A DNA stretch of 64,000 nt from Rosa chinensis. Its lineage: Eukaryota; Streptophyta; Magnoliopsida; Rosales; Rosaceae. The notes beneath the pieces are model-generated. The model was not told where the DNA came from. It made no database searches and worked only from the letters and a program-made list of their open reading frames with translations. Below are positions 37,691-50,700 of this stretch, in pieces (the stretch's first letter is position 1; each line of letters opens with the position of its first letter). The translations under genes were made by a program, and so were the position numbers. The DNA is taken from contig NC_037088.1 in the NCBI RefSeq assembly GCF_002994745.2, positions 60,282,397 to 60,346,396 of the forward strand, in the 5' to 3' direction.

Positions 37691-39378
37691 GATCTTGGCT
37701 TACTCATGGAGACAAGAATAGATAGTGGGGAGCCTTATAATTTCTCTTTTGAGGGCTCGAGGTTAATAATTCCAAAACTCACCGGTCATGCGATTGGATT
37801 ACAAATACCAATCCCTTGTTCACTTATCTTCATCTTTCTTCTTCTCCTTTCTTTTTTGTCTAATTTATTCCATTAGCAACTTTTTGAGGCCCTTTATTAG
37901 TTTAATCTTTACTTGGGTATCAAAAAATCAGATGATCATTAAAATCATTTTATATTAATCATGTGGAACGACAGAGAATTCCCCCTCATAATAGCATAGA
38001 AAAACTCTATCATTAAAAAGGGCCTCAATTGTTTTACTTTTGTGTTTTTTCTTTTCCACTCTCTATTTTGTATGTGATTTATGTGAGGACATTGTATCAT
38101 GAGCTTATTCCTCTAAGAGCATCTGGAAGAGCCCCTCTCTATGGATTGACCAGATTCTAATGAAGACTCTGAAGTAAAACAATCTTGCAGTCTTGCTTTT
38201 GATACTTACACATCAAACTTGAACAAACTGTTTGCTTGACTAAAATATTTAAGGTGAGCAAAGTCATGAATCATTGTTTATGGATTCTCAGTTCCTAGGT
38301 ACCGTTGCTATTTATATAAAACAAACTGAAGTGCACAAACATCACCACATTCCTAACCAGTCGACCCCAAGTTCTCTTGGCAAACTTATATATTTTAAAT
38401 CTCCTTCAGAAAGTTTTATATTCATAGCTGCAGAGATTTGATAGTGGAGAACCATGAACTGTTTGACCCAAAAATGGCTGAATTTGCTTTGACAAAAGCA
38501 GGATACAAGTTCCTGGTAATTCATACACTAAGCCCTAAACCCTATGAATTTTTAACTCTCTAAGTTCAGTAAGTTGTGAGATGTCAGTGGGTGGAGCTAG
38601 GGTTAAGCTAAGTACCTAGTTAGGATAGCTTTCTTTTAGCTGGATGTTTTTCATATGTCAGCAACAGAACAGGCATCACAGCATTTTCAACTATATAACC
38701 CGAGTTGCAAAGTCCCCGTTGTGAAAATGAGTTTACTTGCATTAAAAGAAGAATAAATTTAGTAATAGACTCATTGTCCATCAACTTATTGTCTTGTTTT
38801 AACAGACATGAGGTAAAAGTATATCATATCAGGTTTTACCGGCAACACATATACGTTAAAAGCAGTATAAGAGCACATAAATAATACTACTGTTTTATTT
38901 CATGAGAAATTATCAATGGTCAACATACAACTTCTGTTCTTTTGCTTCAATCTCTATAAATTATTAACTTAACAATACCAAAGATTTGAGACAGTACAAA
39001 TTAGATTAAGAGAGTAAAATTAAATGAAAGAGACAGCGAATAAACTGATGCTGAAGTTTCTACTCATCAACAGATACCACAACCAGTAATTCAGAACTAG
39101 ATTGAAAAAAAAAACTCCTTCCAATTCAACACCTGCAATGTTGTTTGCCAACATCTTTTGTTGCCTGTTAACTTCGTCTTCAAAGCAATCCCGAGATCGT
39201 CTCAGTCAGCTGCTTTTGTGAAAATATGATTCCCAATCCGTGGCTAAATTTTTCTTTCACCTCTGAAATTCTTGAAGGGCTAGAACCTTCCCCATAATGT
39301 CTGGATTCCCAAAATCACAATCTTGAGCTAGCATTGTTCACTGTCATACATTCAGTCAGTTGTGCTTGGGACTTGTTA

Positions 39379-42300
39379 TCAAGCTTCAGTATCCAACAGA
39401 AAAACCGGAGAGTCATCTAGTTTCTGGCTACTCCCATCACCACCACACACTTGAATAATGAACTTGATGGTAGAAGTGTCAGAAGGAACTGCCAGGTCAT
39501 AAACATAAAAAGCTTCCACTCTAGCCACTCCAAGATAGGAGTGTCCTCTTGGTTTTCCTTCTGCTAGTTTCTCAACATAAATGTTATAGGTTGAGTATGC
39601 AGAATCATTCCCATCTTTCAATTTCCAAGCGATCTTAAGACTAAGGTACTTGGAATCCTCAGATCCTGTAGTCCATTGGATGAATTGACCTTGGACAAGC
39701 CACGAATCGGAAGGTGGAAAATCTGAATTTTGTCCACAATATTTCACTGAAATATGACCAAGCACTGCATAGTACTCCGTTGAATTATGAGCAGAAGAAT
39801 TATCTTGGCTAGTTTTGGATTTCGGTATCTTTTCATCAAACTCAGGCTTTGACCTGTAGCACACCGCATGTATTTCAGTTAGTCTGCATCCCTTCATTCT
39901 GATGCTACTCTCCTCTATAACCCATCCAGGGGCAGTTCCTGGTCTTTCAAGTTGACGTGTCCTAATCACTGTACTAAATTTGCTTGAGAGGTTCGAATTC
40001 CAGGATACAAGAAGTACTGACTTTTTTTTGTTTAGAGTAGAAACGAAATTAAGAAAAAGGCCTAGTCGAGAATTATTCTCCGATTTCACCTGCATTAGTA
40101 GAAGTATACCCAGTTTAACTATATATACATGACAAGTCACAGGCTGGAAAATTCAAAGTTGTACTATTATGTATCAGATTGGATACACAGAAAAAAGTAA
40201 TAAAAGAAAATAATAGGTTGACTCTTGATTTGCAACTTTAATGCACAGGAGATAGCTTACTGAATATACAAAGTGAAGAGGCAAGTCCCCCAAAAGAAGA
40301 TCTCCTTGAAAGAGCCTTGCAGTGAAATCAGCATTGTCTTCAAGGTTTCCTTTAAATGTGATGTTTCCTCCTCCACTGTAAGATGCTTCCCTGAAACTAA
40401 CATTTCCAAAATATATTTGAATGAGGAAGAATGTCAATACTGGGATCTTATAAATAATCAAATATACATATGCAGAGTAGTATTTAAGTACTACAGAGGT
40501 TTGATGACTGAATTAGGACCTAAAAGTTATTATTTCATGAAATACATCAAGAAATGTTCTTTATTTTCCTGTCCTCAGGTGTCTAACTCTGATACCAAGA
40601 CAATGCAGAGCAGTATTTAAGTACTACAGAGATTTGATGACTGAATTAGGACCTAAAAGTTATTATTTCATGAAATACATCAAGAAATGTTCTTTATTTT
40701 CCTGTCCTCGGGCGCCTAACTCTGATAACTAAGACAATCAGAAGTGTTCTAGGGCTAATAAACCTATGTCATGGTTTCCTCACAAAATGATTTCACAAGT
40801 AGGATTGTGCCAACTGCCAAGCATGACAAAATGGAAATCATTAGCAGGGACACAACAAACCAGGCCACTGAATCCTTTAGATAAATTAAGGAAACATGTA
40901 TATACTCCATTGTCATAGTACAAGCTATTGAAATATTAGGAGAATAGTATGATAGGAAGGCAAACTTACTCAACATGGACCTGAATACCATCTGGAGTTG
41001 AATTATCAGTGAACAGAAGCAAAGGCTGCCACACATACAAAGCCCAATGTCAATACTCAATTACTGACTAGTTTTGAAAAGACTTCACATGGTAGCATAA
41101 AACAGTACAATTGCATATGTAGTGCCAGAGAAGAAAAGCATATTAATATAACCAATACTAGTATATCAATATCTCTCAGTTGCTCCCAAAGCATTAAACA
41201 ATCAGATTTTTATGTGGATTTAAGAAAATATATCACCAACACTCAACCTCATATATATCCCTTATTTTGTTTTAAAATATTTTGCAATACCTAACAGAAC
41301 AAAGATCTTCAAATATTTCTGTTAACAGTAAGGGAAAAGAACTCCCTTTGAACTGCAGAAACTCGATTCATCAAAAAGCAAAATCAAATGATTATGGCTA
41401 GCTTGATGTATGAAGGATTTTAGGATTTTATTGTCATGGTCAGATTTTCTCTGAAATCCCCCTAAATTTCGAATTTCATACTTGAATATTATCTTACACA
41501 AAGAACTGAAGAAGAGGAACAAAAAAAAAATATTGCAACTGAGTAGCGCATGACTGCGGTAAAAAATTTCACAACAAAAAGAATATACCTGAAAACTTTG
41601 GGAAGAAATGTTACACCAAGAAGCATCTGATACTTCCTTGCCTTCAACAGAAACATGGTATCCATGACCCTGTTAAATAACACAAACATTAGCATATAAA
41701 TTACATGCAATGTATATTTAGCTTATGAACTTCATGCTTGTAACATTCTTCAATTCCACTGAAAAGTGAAAACAACACTAAAGAAAGAAAACAAAACAAA
41801 ACCAGAGAATCTGATGAGTAGAATTTGCTGGACAAAGATACTAGAAAAGTACAAATCCTACTCCAACAAAAAAGAAAAAAAAGGACTTGACTAATGTTCT
41901 TCACAACAATCTCAATCCATCAAGTAGTCAATCTAAACATTTAATTGTGGTCAAGTGACTATAATTATTCAGCCAACCCAATTTTTAAGATTCACTATAC
42001 CCTGCACAGAGCCATTTATTTTGAGGAGCCAAACCTTCTCATGTGCATGCATCAAGGTCATATCTCATCCTCGGAGGTTTAAATTTGCAGGGCTTTCTTG
42101 TAATTGGAGAGAAAATTTAAGGCGGAAACTGGTAAATCTATTTAAAGTAATTCATGCTATCATAGTTGAAAGGTGTTATACTTTTAAAAAGTTAACCTGA
42201 TCAAAATTTGAATAGAATGGTAGAACAGTAGGATAATTCTGTGTTATTCCCCAGGATTTTTCCACCAGGGCCCACCAACTGCAAAACACATGAGAATATG

Positions 42301-45235
42301 TCTTAAAACAATTCAGATAATCATGAGGAACTATAATATATGCAATATTGATAATTCAGAACATGTCAAAGTTTTTTATGTGAACTAGGGTTGGGTGTTG
42401 TAAAAGGTTGGCATTGATGATTAGGGGTACACAGTCAACGTATAAAGTCATAGTGATGATTTCAAGAACGCTTGGTGGATAAGAAAAGAACATTACTGCA
42501 CCATTATAAATAGTTTCATGAACATAGTTTATATTACTTTCTTTTTCAGCTTAGAGCAAATGAATAGTGAAAATACGCTGATGAAAAAAAAAAGATTAAA
42601 TACTTCTAAAATGATGACTCACGTGCATGAACACGTGTTCTGAGTAGTGCTTGTTGCAGAGAGAGAGTGTGTGTGTGTGTGTTTGTGAGTGTGCAACTGT
42701 GCATATGTCAGGGTATTGTCTCTGTAAACTTATGAAAACATGGTAATTAAAGAAGTGGATCAGAAAATAGTAACTAAACAAAAGGAAGCGATAAGTATAA
42801 GAATCAATGGAACTAACACATTTGTGATATTTTGCAATAAGGGACAAGTCAATTACTGATTCTGAGCATTCTGGAAGTTCGGTGGTTGATTAGTCTCATA
42901 GATCCATCCAGGAGCAAATATGGCAGCTGACACATCATCATTTTTCAGCATATCAAGTGCAACACTTGCCTGATGCAAAGCGTTATTAGAAGTCAAACTA
43001 TTATAATCCACCATTCAATTACTTGAAACAAAAACAAAGTTAACTTCGGGAAACAAAGAAATATCAGATAAATCACCTAACATCCATTACATGAAATTCT
43101 AAAAGCACTAACCATAGAAGCTTGTGTCTCACTTCTTCTTTAAATTATTAAGTCCTACACTTAACTACTCGGGCACCATTCATATATACCGGAACTTACG
43201 ATGCTCACTGTGAAACATGACTTCAGCCAGTAAACAAATTAAGAGCAACATGAAATGACACTTTTTTTCCCTTTTATATTACTTTTCGTTCTCTTTTGAA
43301 ACATTCAGTGATTCAGACATGTCACAAAGTACGTACATTCCATTGTCCACCACCGAAAGTGCCCCTTCCAAATACATCAATACCCATATATACATCAAAC
43401 TTTCTATCACCTGCAACAGCAGCTGATTGCTTCGGATCATCTTGCTGCAAGGTAAGTAGATATGTTTGTGTGTGTGAGAAATACAGAAACTACAAAATTC
43501 AATTTCCATAAGGAAGAAGTGACAAATCATACCTTCCATGTATAGTTCACGAAAATTCCGTCAGATATATCAAAGAATGGTTTATTCTTTTCATTTAGTT
43601 GGTTTTGCCACTTAAGTTTACCGTCAGTTGTAACACTATCATACCTGCATAGTTAATAATAACATCTCAAAACAAACTTCAAATAGCACACTATGACAGG
43701 GCGGGGGTGAAGGAGGTCATAAAGACATGACATCTCCTAGCACTAACCATATCACTAAAGATCCAGGGACTGAGGAATGCATTCTCTGGGTTAAGTGGCT
43801 AACAAATGCTTTCAAATTAGGAATTTGGCCCAATTCCAATTCAACTTCCATATTGATCTGCAAGCAGCAGTGCTTTGTAAGTTATGAAAACTAAAGAACA
43901 AGAGTGCAATAGATAGGATTTCTATAACATAAAAATTGTGAAAAAATAATCTGTTTGCTATTTTCTTGTCATCTCTCTTTCCTCAAACTGTTGAAACTTA
44001 AAGCATTTATATTGCAATCTAATGCAGTATTAGAAATTCCTTTATTTTGGGAATGTAACTTAACTTTTTGGTTAAGTTTCTTCTCTTTTTCTTTAACTAT
44101 GCATACCGTAATAGCACAAATTTAACTTCACAGAGCAGGTGACCGAGCATTGAGTTTGCATGAAATATACCAAGTGTTTTATCTATACACAACATGTATC
44201 TTTCCAAAGAATTCAACCATGCTTGGTAATGCCAAATCACAATTGGCTGCTCAAGAAGTTTAAACTCCAACAGCTATAGAATCTTATTAAACTAGGCAAA
44301 GATATATACTTGAAAACCAGAAGGTAGTTATGATGAACTATATACCAGCCATCCATCGAAGCCCAAAGCAACAGCAAGCTCTACCAAGCGCTCAGCATAC
44401 ATCTCCGCAGACTCTTTTGTAGACAGTAATTTGTTGCATATAAGTTTCCCTTCATCCCATTCTGTGATGAAAGTCCCCAACACCTTGGATTGGAGTATGC
44501 AAAACCAACAATTCAGTTCGATCATTCATACCATACACTCTAAAACAAAACAAGTCAAGCAAATCGAAAACAACATACAACAACATTATCCACATTTCCA
44601 CAACTGAAAGCCTCAAAAGTCGTTTCTTTACCACAAACTACCAGAAAAATCACACACATTTCCACTGAAAAGTAAAAACTGAAACCGAAAACTGTTTTCG
44701 ACAAATGGCATTAGCCCGAATAATGAGTATATACCTTAACACCATGCTTATGAGCCGTGTTAGTCCAACAAGGAGGTGGAAGAGCCACAAGACTATGCGA
44801 AAAGTAGATGAAGATATCAATCAAATACCAGTGCCATATCGAATACGCATTCGGATTCGTCCCTCCTTGGATCCACCTATCATCTCCATAGCCACCAGCC
44901 ATGTCATGGCAGACGAGCAATCTGGGCCGATTGGGCAGACCCGACCGCCCAGATGGGAGAGCCACGGAGGATTTGTTAAAGGGGTAGTGGAAGGAGTCGA
45001 AGTAGGATCGGGATTCGAGCTCTTCGATGGTTTTGATCGGGTACGAGATGGGTATGGAGGGCCGGGTCGGGTCGAATGGCGGAGGGGTTGGGGCGGAGGA
45101 CTGTGGAGAGGTGGGTTGGGACATTTTGAAGAAGAGGAAAAAGGTTCGGACTTTGCCGTGGACTAGTCTGAGGGGTTTGAGGACAGAGGCTAGGGTTTCG
45201 CGGCTGATGTAGGCCCGAAGAAGACGAAGAAGCAT
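39379..45235 (-). CDS. ENGase: cytosolic endo-beta-N-acetylglucosaminidase (GH85), 11 exons
   Basis: Cleaves the GlcNAc-GlcNAc core of N-glycans released from misfolded glycoproteins in the cytosol. Exons (minus): 45235-44735, 44483-44346, 43857-43748, 43644-43533, 43444-43337, 42969-42857, 42278-42197, 41669-41589, 41025-40970, 40396-40261, 40089-39379; all GT-AG, frame continuous, 715 aa. Conserved GH85 phrases: RPRLLVCHDMAGGY, IWHWYLIDIFIYFSHSLV, PPPCWTNTAHKHGVK, VLGTFITEWDEGKLICNK, GFDGWL-INMEVE, FVNYTWK, VYMGIDVFGRGTFGGGQWN and FAPGWIYETNQPPNF. The catalytic N-x-E pair is N215/E217. The C-terminal part (exons 8-11) forms the beta-sandwich accessory domains. The first ATG gives a 37-residue N-terminal extension; an in-frame ATG at 45124 (MSQPTSP) may be used instead. 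Exon 1 lies in the spacer between the inverted arms and has no second copy; exons 2-11 lie in arm A. The gene appears intact. Confidence 0.95.
40473..40736 (-). repeat. intronic direct repeat, about 137-bp unit, 2 copies (ENGase intron 9)
   Basis: AGTATTTAAGTACTACAGAG, then TGACTGAATTAGGACCT and GAAATACATCAAGAAATGTTC, occurs twice (about 40473-40608 and 40609-40736) with a handful of differences. It lies wholly in the intron between exons 9 and 10 and does not affect splice sites. Confidence 0.85.
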
Positions 45236-45427
45236 GGAAGAAAGAGCGAGAATTTTAGCTAGTGCAGCGTGTTGACGACGCCGGTGGGAATTTTCAAAAT
45301 GATTAGTGTTTTATATTGGGTTTTACTGTCTTAAAAAAAAAAAAAAGTCGATACTTTAACCCGATTGTAAACTTACCGTATAAGAAATCAACCATCACAG
45401 ATATATCGGCACTCTAATATTAGGATA
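45236..45427 (-). promoter_or_regulatory. ENGase upstream region in the spacer between inverted arms
   Basis: DNA directly upstream of the ENGase ATG on the minus strand. It contains an A/T run (45335-45347) but no clear TATA box. Because the truncated copy runs the other way from about 45.8 kb, this spacer is a possible bidirectional promoter; that is inference. Confidence 0.35.
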
Positions 45428-45610
45428 CAGTGGTGTTCATCTGGTCAGTTGCTGACCAAATAATTTATGCTCAATAACCCTTAGATTTAAATCCAAGGGT
45501 TGAAAACAAAACACTTCAACTTAATAATAATTCTCTCTGCCATTAGATTTACATCCAAGGGTGGTTGAGCAATATTTTCTTGGTCAATAACTGACTAGGT
45601 GAACATTTTC
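45428..45610. mobile_element. 183-bp MITE at the centre of the inverted duplication
   Basis: Inverted termini: GTTCATCTGGTCAGTTGCTG on the left and CAATAACTGACTAGGTGAAC on the right. CCCTTAGATTTAAATCCAAG is echoed inside. An exact 11-bp repeat ATATTAGGATA flanks it (45417-45427 and 45611-45621). The long TSD suggests a Mutator-like origin. It lies between the ENGase start and the truncated copy. Confidence 0.8.
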
Positions 45611-45796
45611 ATATTAGGATATATATATGGGTGTATGTGCAGATGTTTAGAACCTTGATTTAGAGTTAAAAAGCTTAAAACTTTACTCCTTCCCCAATTT
45701 TGGGCATCAGTAAACGATTTGGATCTTCAATTTACATAAAATCATCCACTGAATTGGAGTTTCACTGCTCCAAAAAGTCCATGAAGTCTTGGTGTA

Positions 45797-47095
45797 TGAT
45801 TTTTCTGGTAGTCTGTGGTAAAGGTGTGGCTTTTGAGGCTTTGTTTTCGAGTGTATGGTATGAATGGTCTTGGTTTTTGCATATTAGATCCCATGTGTTG
45901 GGGACTTTCATCACAGAATGGGATGAAGGGAAACTTATATGTAACAAATTGCAAATCACATTGAGAGTCAACCTATTATTTTCTTTTATTACTTTTTTCT
46001 GTGTATCCAATCTGATACATAATATTACAACTTTGAACTTTCCAGCCTATGACTTGTCATGTATATATAGTTCAACTGGGTATACTTCTACTAATGCAGG
46101 TGAAATAGGAGAATAATTCTCGACTAGGCCTTTTTCTTAATTTCGTTTCTACTCTAAACAAAAAAAAGTCGGTACTTCTTGTATCCTGGAATTCAACCAA
46201 TTCTCAAGCAAATTTTGTACAGTGATTAGGACACGTCAACTTGAAAGACCGGAAAACTGGAAGGGTTATAGAGGAGAGTAGCATCAGAATGAAGGGATGC
46301 TAGTTGAAACTAGATTACTTTACTCCTTCCCCAATTTGAAAATAATAGGTTGACTCTCATCGTTCACTGTCAAAGCCTCCAAGGAGCAACCTTCAAGCTA
46401 GTTGAAACTAGCGAAGCAAGGGTAATGCTCTGGCAACCCAGCGAAGCTAGAGTCACGCTTTAGCAAAACCCATGCTTTCTCCTACTTTCCGGTGATTACT
46501 CTGCTTAGTGTACAACACTAAGTATTGACTCAGTGACGCAAGAGATCACACCACAAGTCCTTATCCGCAAGGCAAGAAGTCCTCTTCTGAAAGGCAGAGA
46601 AAATACCTTGGTGACGAGGTTGGTACTCTCCTAGTCCACAGTGTTTGGTTTAGAAGTCAGGTCAAGGGATGCCCCGACGACTACACCACACAGTGTTGGC
46701 ACGCTCGCGCATCAAAAGAGACTGTTTACTAGCCAGACTGGTTATGGAGCCAAACACAACCTTTCGATTCGTGGCTTATCCAGGGTAAATTCATCCAATG
46801 GACTCCAGGATCTTAGGATTCCAAGTACCTTAGTCTTAAGATTGCTTGGAAATTGAAAGATGGGAATGATTTTGCATACTCAACCTATAACATTTATGTT
46901 GAGAAACTAGCAGAAGGAGAACCAAGAGGACACTCCTATCTTGGAGTGGTTAGAGTGGAAGCTTTTTATGCTTATGACCTGGCAGTTCCTTCTGACACTT
47001 CTACCATCAAGTTCATTATTCAAGTGTGTGTTGGTGATGGGAGTAGCCAGAAACTAGATGACTCTCCTGTTTTTCTGTTGGATACTGAAGCTTGA
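45797..47095 (+). pseudogene. truncated ENGase copy
   Basis: Plus-strand duplicate of the minus-strand ENGase. Intron 1 sequence leads to exon 2 at 45895, where the acceptor AAG of the intact gene is replaced by CAT, removing the AG. Exon 2 reads VLGTFITEWDEGKLICNKL, then at 45950/45951 jumps into intron 10, deleting about 4.2 kb that includes the catalytic N-x-E and exons 3-10. The exon 11 start follows (46105 onward, STOP within EIGE). It is interrupted by about 0.5 kb of unrelated DNA (46290-46786). The last part of exon 11 returns (46787-47095) ending FLLDTEA. That 79-residue tail differs from the intact gene at five residues. It cannot encode an active enzyme. Confidence 0.92.
46290..46786. 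other. unrelated insert within the truncated ENGase copy
   Basis: Replaces part of exon 11. It includes two copies of TTGAAACTAG and repeated 'gcgaagc(a/t)ag' words. A short stretch (46290-46350) reuses local intron words ('actttactccttcccc' and 'ataggttgactct'), which suggests template switching during repair. No protein or TE boundary was identified. Confidence 0.4.
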
Positions 47096-47727
47096 TAACA
47101 AGTCCCAAGCAGAACTGACTGAGGTTTGACAGTGAACGATGCTAGCTCAAGATTGTGACTTTGGGAATCCAAACATTATGGGGAAGGTTCTATCCCTTCA
47201 AGAATTACAGAGGTGAAAGAAAAAATTCAGCCATGGATTGGGAATCATATTTTCACAAAAGCAACTGACTGGGACGATCTCAGGATTCCTTTGAAGATGA
47301 AGTTAACAAGCAACATAAGATGTTGTCAAACAACATTGCAGGTGGTGAATTGGAAGGAGCTTTTGTTCAATCTAGTTCTGAATGACTGGATTTAGTATCT
47401 GTTGATGAGTAGAAACTTCGATCAGCATCAGTTTATTCGATCTCTTTCATTTAATTTTATTATGTTAATCTAATTTATACTCTCTGAGATCTTTGGTATT
47501 GTTAAGTTAATAATTTATAGAGATTGAAGCAAAAGAACAGATAGTTGTATACTTGTATGTTGATCATTGATAATTTCTCATGAAATAAAACAGTAGTGTT
47601 ATTTATGTGCTCTTATACTGGTTTTAACGTATGTGTTGCCGATAAAACCTTATATGATGTACTTTTACCTCATGTCCTTTAAAACAGAACAATAAGTTGA
47701 TGGACTATGAGACTAATATTAATTTTA

Positions 47728-50700
47728 GGGAAAATGATCATTTACCCAATTTTAGGCACCAAATTGCCCACTTGCTCCACTAACATTTTTTAACCTCCAT
47801 TTACCCAAAACACTCTAATGGATTATTTCCCTAATACCCAATTAATTCTTTTTTTATTCTTTTTTTTTTTGGACTTTTTTGCCCTCTCCTTCTTTCTCAC
47901 TTAGAGAGAGAAGTCACCCTCCACCTTGCTGTCCTCTAGTGACCAGTGGCCGACCGCGGTCTCAAGCGACCGGTGACCTGAATCCGGCAACTAGTCACCG
48001 GAATCTCTAATCCGACTGCCAGACTGGTGACCGGATTCCTGCGTCTGATTTTATTACCCACCAATAATCATATTATTGCCTCCCAATAAACATATTATAG
48101 CCAGTAGCAAGTTTATTAGGGATCAATATTAATTAAAAATGAAAATGTTTATAATTTTGAAAGTTTTTGTAGGTTTATCCAAATAAATAATCTTATTATT
48201 GCCTCTCAATAATCATATTATTACCCTCCAATAATAGGGCTGGGCATTTGAGCCCGAAAACCCGCAAACCCGGACCGGCCTGTCAAAGCCCGGCCCGTAC
48301 GGGCCGGGCCCTATTTTTTTTTCATCGAAACGGTCCGGGCCGGGCCCTGACTTTCAAACAAACGGTTCGGGCCGGGCCCTGTCTTTCAAAATTGGAAAAA
48401 CCCGTTAGGCCCGTCATACATTAAAAGGGACATATGTCCATGTATTATTGGACCTAAAATAAGGCTCAAATCCTTATCATAGGATGGGACGCACAACATT
48501 ATACTCTTTACTGTATTTAAGTCTAAACCTAATCTTCAACTCTTCAGCCTTCATTTCTAAACGACTAACCGAAGACGCCGCCTCCATCGATCTGCTGCTT
48601 TCAGCCTTTCACATCGATCAGCCGCCTCCGTCTCTTCTCCTCTGCCAACGACGTGACTCGAAGACGCCGTGACGCGGAGATGTCGTGGCGTGGAGACGCG
48701 AAGAGGCTCGAAATCCTCATCTGAACCATATCGGCCTCCTTCTTTCTCCCTCTCCTTCGCCATAGCTGTGACGCTGAGACATCTACACGATCTGAACCAT
48801 ATCTTCACACATCGGAGACGCGGAGAAGCGGCGAGGCTGAGAGGACGCTGAGAGGCTCGAAATCCCGATCTGAACCATATCGGCCTCCTTCTTTCTCGCT
48901 CTCCTCCACCATAGCTGTGACGCTGAGACGCTTACACGATCTGAACCATATCTTCACACATCGAGGATGCGGAGACGCGGGGAGGCTGAGAGGACGCGGA
49001 GAGGCTCGAAATCTAGATCTGTGAGTTTCTTTCTCCTTATTCTGTGATTGTTGATTCTCTCGCTTTTGTTCCATCTCTGGGCAGCACTCTCTGCTTTTCT
49101 TTATAGGTTAGTCTGGGTTCAATCTTACTAGCATTGTTAAGTGGTTATTTGTTATTTGTTATGTTAATCTAGTCGTATACTCTCTGAGTTTTGATTTTTA
49201 GTGACTGCAAATATGCTTGTGAGTTGTGGTTCCTGGAAATGGATTTTAACATAGGAGAAATCAACGGTTCACAGATGGCTGCTGGTATGTGTTGTATTGC
49301 TTGCTGCAATATTTTGTGTGTAGTGCTAGTTAAGTTGTAGCTTGAATGGTTCCTCAGCTTCCATGTTATCTAAATCTCTTTATGATTGATGTTGTAGGCA
49401 AAAGCAAAACTCTGGAAGCCAATTGATGGATGGTAGCTGCTGAATTACTGGATAGGGAACTGGAAAAAGGGCTGCTAAATTGTTGTATTTGAATTAGGAC
49501 TTTCTATTTCAATTGCATATTTGTATTACAATTTGGACTTCATATTTAAATTGGGACATTGTATTTCAAACTTTCAATTGCAGATATTGTGATTGACTTC
49601 TATCTGAATTTGGATTTTATTTATTTTGGATATTTGAATTTACAGCTTGAATTTTGGATCTTGATAGTGTTTTGATTCAAATCTGAACAGGTTGAAATGA
49701 AATGAAATGAAAGAAATTTAAGTACATCGCAAAGTTGATATATATCTTACTAACCAAAGGTAAAATACAGGTTTTTGGGCCCGAAAGCCCGCAAGCCCGG
49801 CCCGAAATGAAACAGGCCGGTCCCGGGCCGGTCCCTGTTTGTGTCAAAACGGGCCGGGTCCGGGTTCAGTAAAAAACGGGCCGGGTCCGGGCCTAGTGAA
49901 ATTATAGTTGAACCCGGCCCGTGCCCAGCCCTATCCAATAATCATATTATTGCCCTCAATAATCATATCATTGCCGCCCAATAGACCCCAAGAAAAGCCA
50001 ATTACACTATCTTTATTAGTAAATTGGTTTCCAACTCTCTCTCCTCTATTAGACCCAGAAAAAAAAAATCCTCCTTTCCTGCAGCCCAGGCTTATCCCAG
50101 CCCACTACCTTCCCAGCCTTGCCGCCTGCGGGCACAGCAGCATCCCACCCCCCTTCACCCACCGCTGCTGCAATAGAATTTCAGAGAATTTGGGACATGG
50201 CCAAACAATAGACAATTTCCAAAGCTTGAATTTCCCAAACCCAGACCAAATCCGAAGCCCACTAGCAACACAAGCCAGACCCGTTTCTCCCCGTCCGAGA
50301 TCCCGAATAGAGTGTTCGACTCCAGCATCGTCTTCACTACTCGACTTCGGCCGCCGCACACCTACCAGGTCTAATTGAAGAATCCTTCAGATCGTCTCCT
50401 TGCCGCCGACGAGCCAACCATGATTCGAACTGTGCAGCAAAATCGATCCAGAACAGAGCGTCCCCTTCCCTGCCCCCACGATTAAGCGTCGACGCGATCC
50501 GGTGCAGAATCGATGCCTGAGTGAACAAGGACGGGGGGGGGGGGGAGAGAGAGAGAGAGAAAGATCGGTGAGGGGGAGGAGAGAGAAAATAGATCGGAGA
50601 AAGTCTGAGAGAGATATGTAATTTATTGATTAAAATAGGGGCAAAACTGTCCATGGATGTTAGATCGGGTAAATGAGGTTAAAAACTCTTAGTAGAGTAA

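Larger units (their letters stand above)
35565..44660. repeat. inverted segmental duplication, arm A
   Basis: Reverse-complement match to arm B in ordered blocks. A 44430-44655 matches B 45797-45950, and A 39880-40232 matches B 45951-46288. A 39379-39690 matches B 46787-47095, and A 38770-39378 matches B 47096-47718. A 38340-38770 matches B 50753-51168, and A 37630-38340 matches B 54343-55072. A 36884-37625 matches B 61700-62640, and A 35565-36195 matches B 62670-63463. Identity looks high by eye, with scattered substitutions. It contains ENGase exons 2-11. Confidence 0.9.

Noticed and set aside
44705..45166. 153-codon plus-strand frame over ENGase exon 1
   Set aside because: Exact antisense of the GH85 coding exon; Gly/Val-rich shadow.
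49908..50378. 156-codon Pro/Ser-rich frame
   Set aside because: Spans the hAT right end and TSD, so it is not a single ancestral coding sequence; retained only as possible captured DNA.
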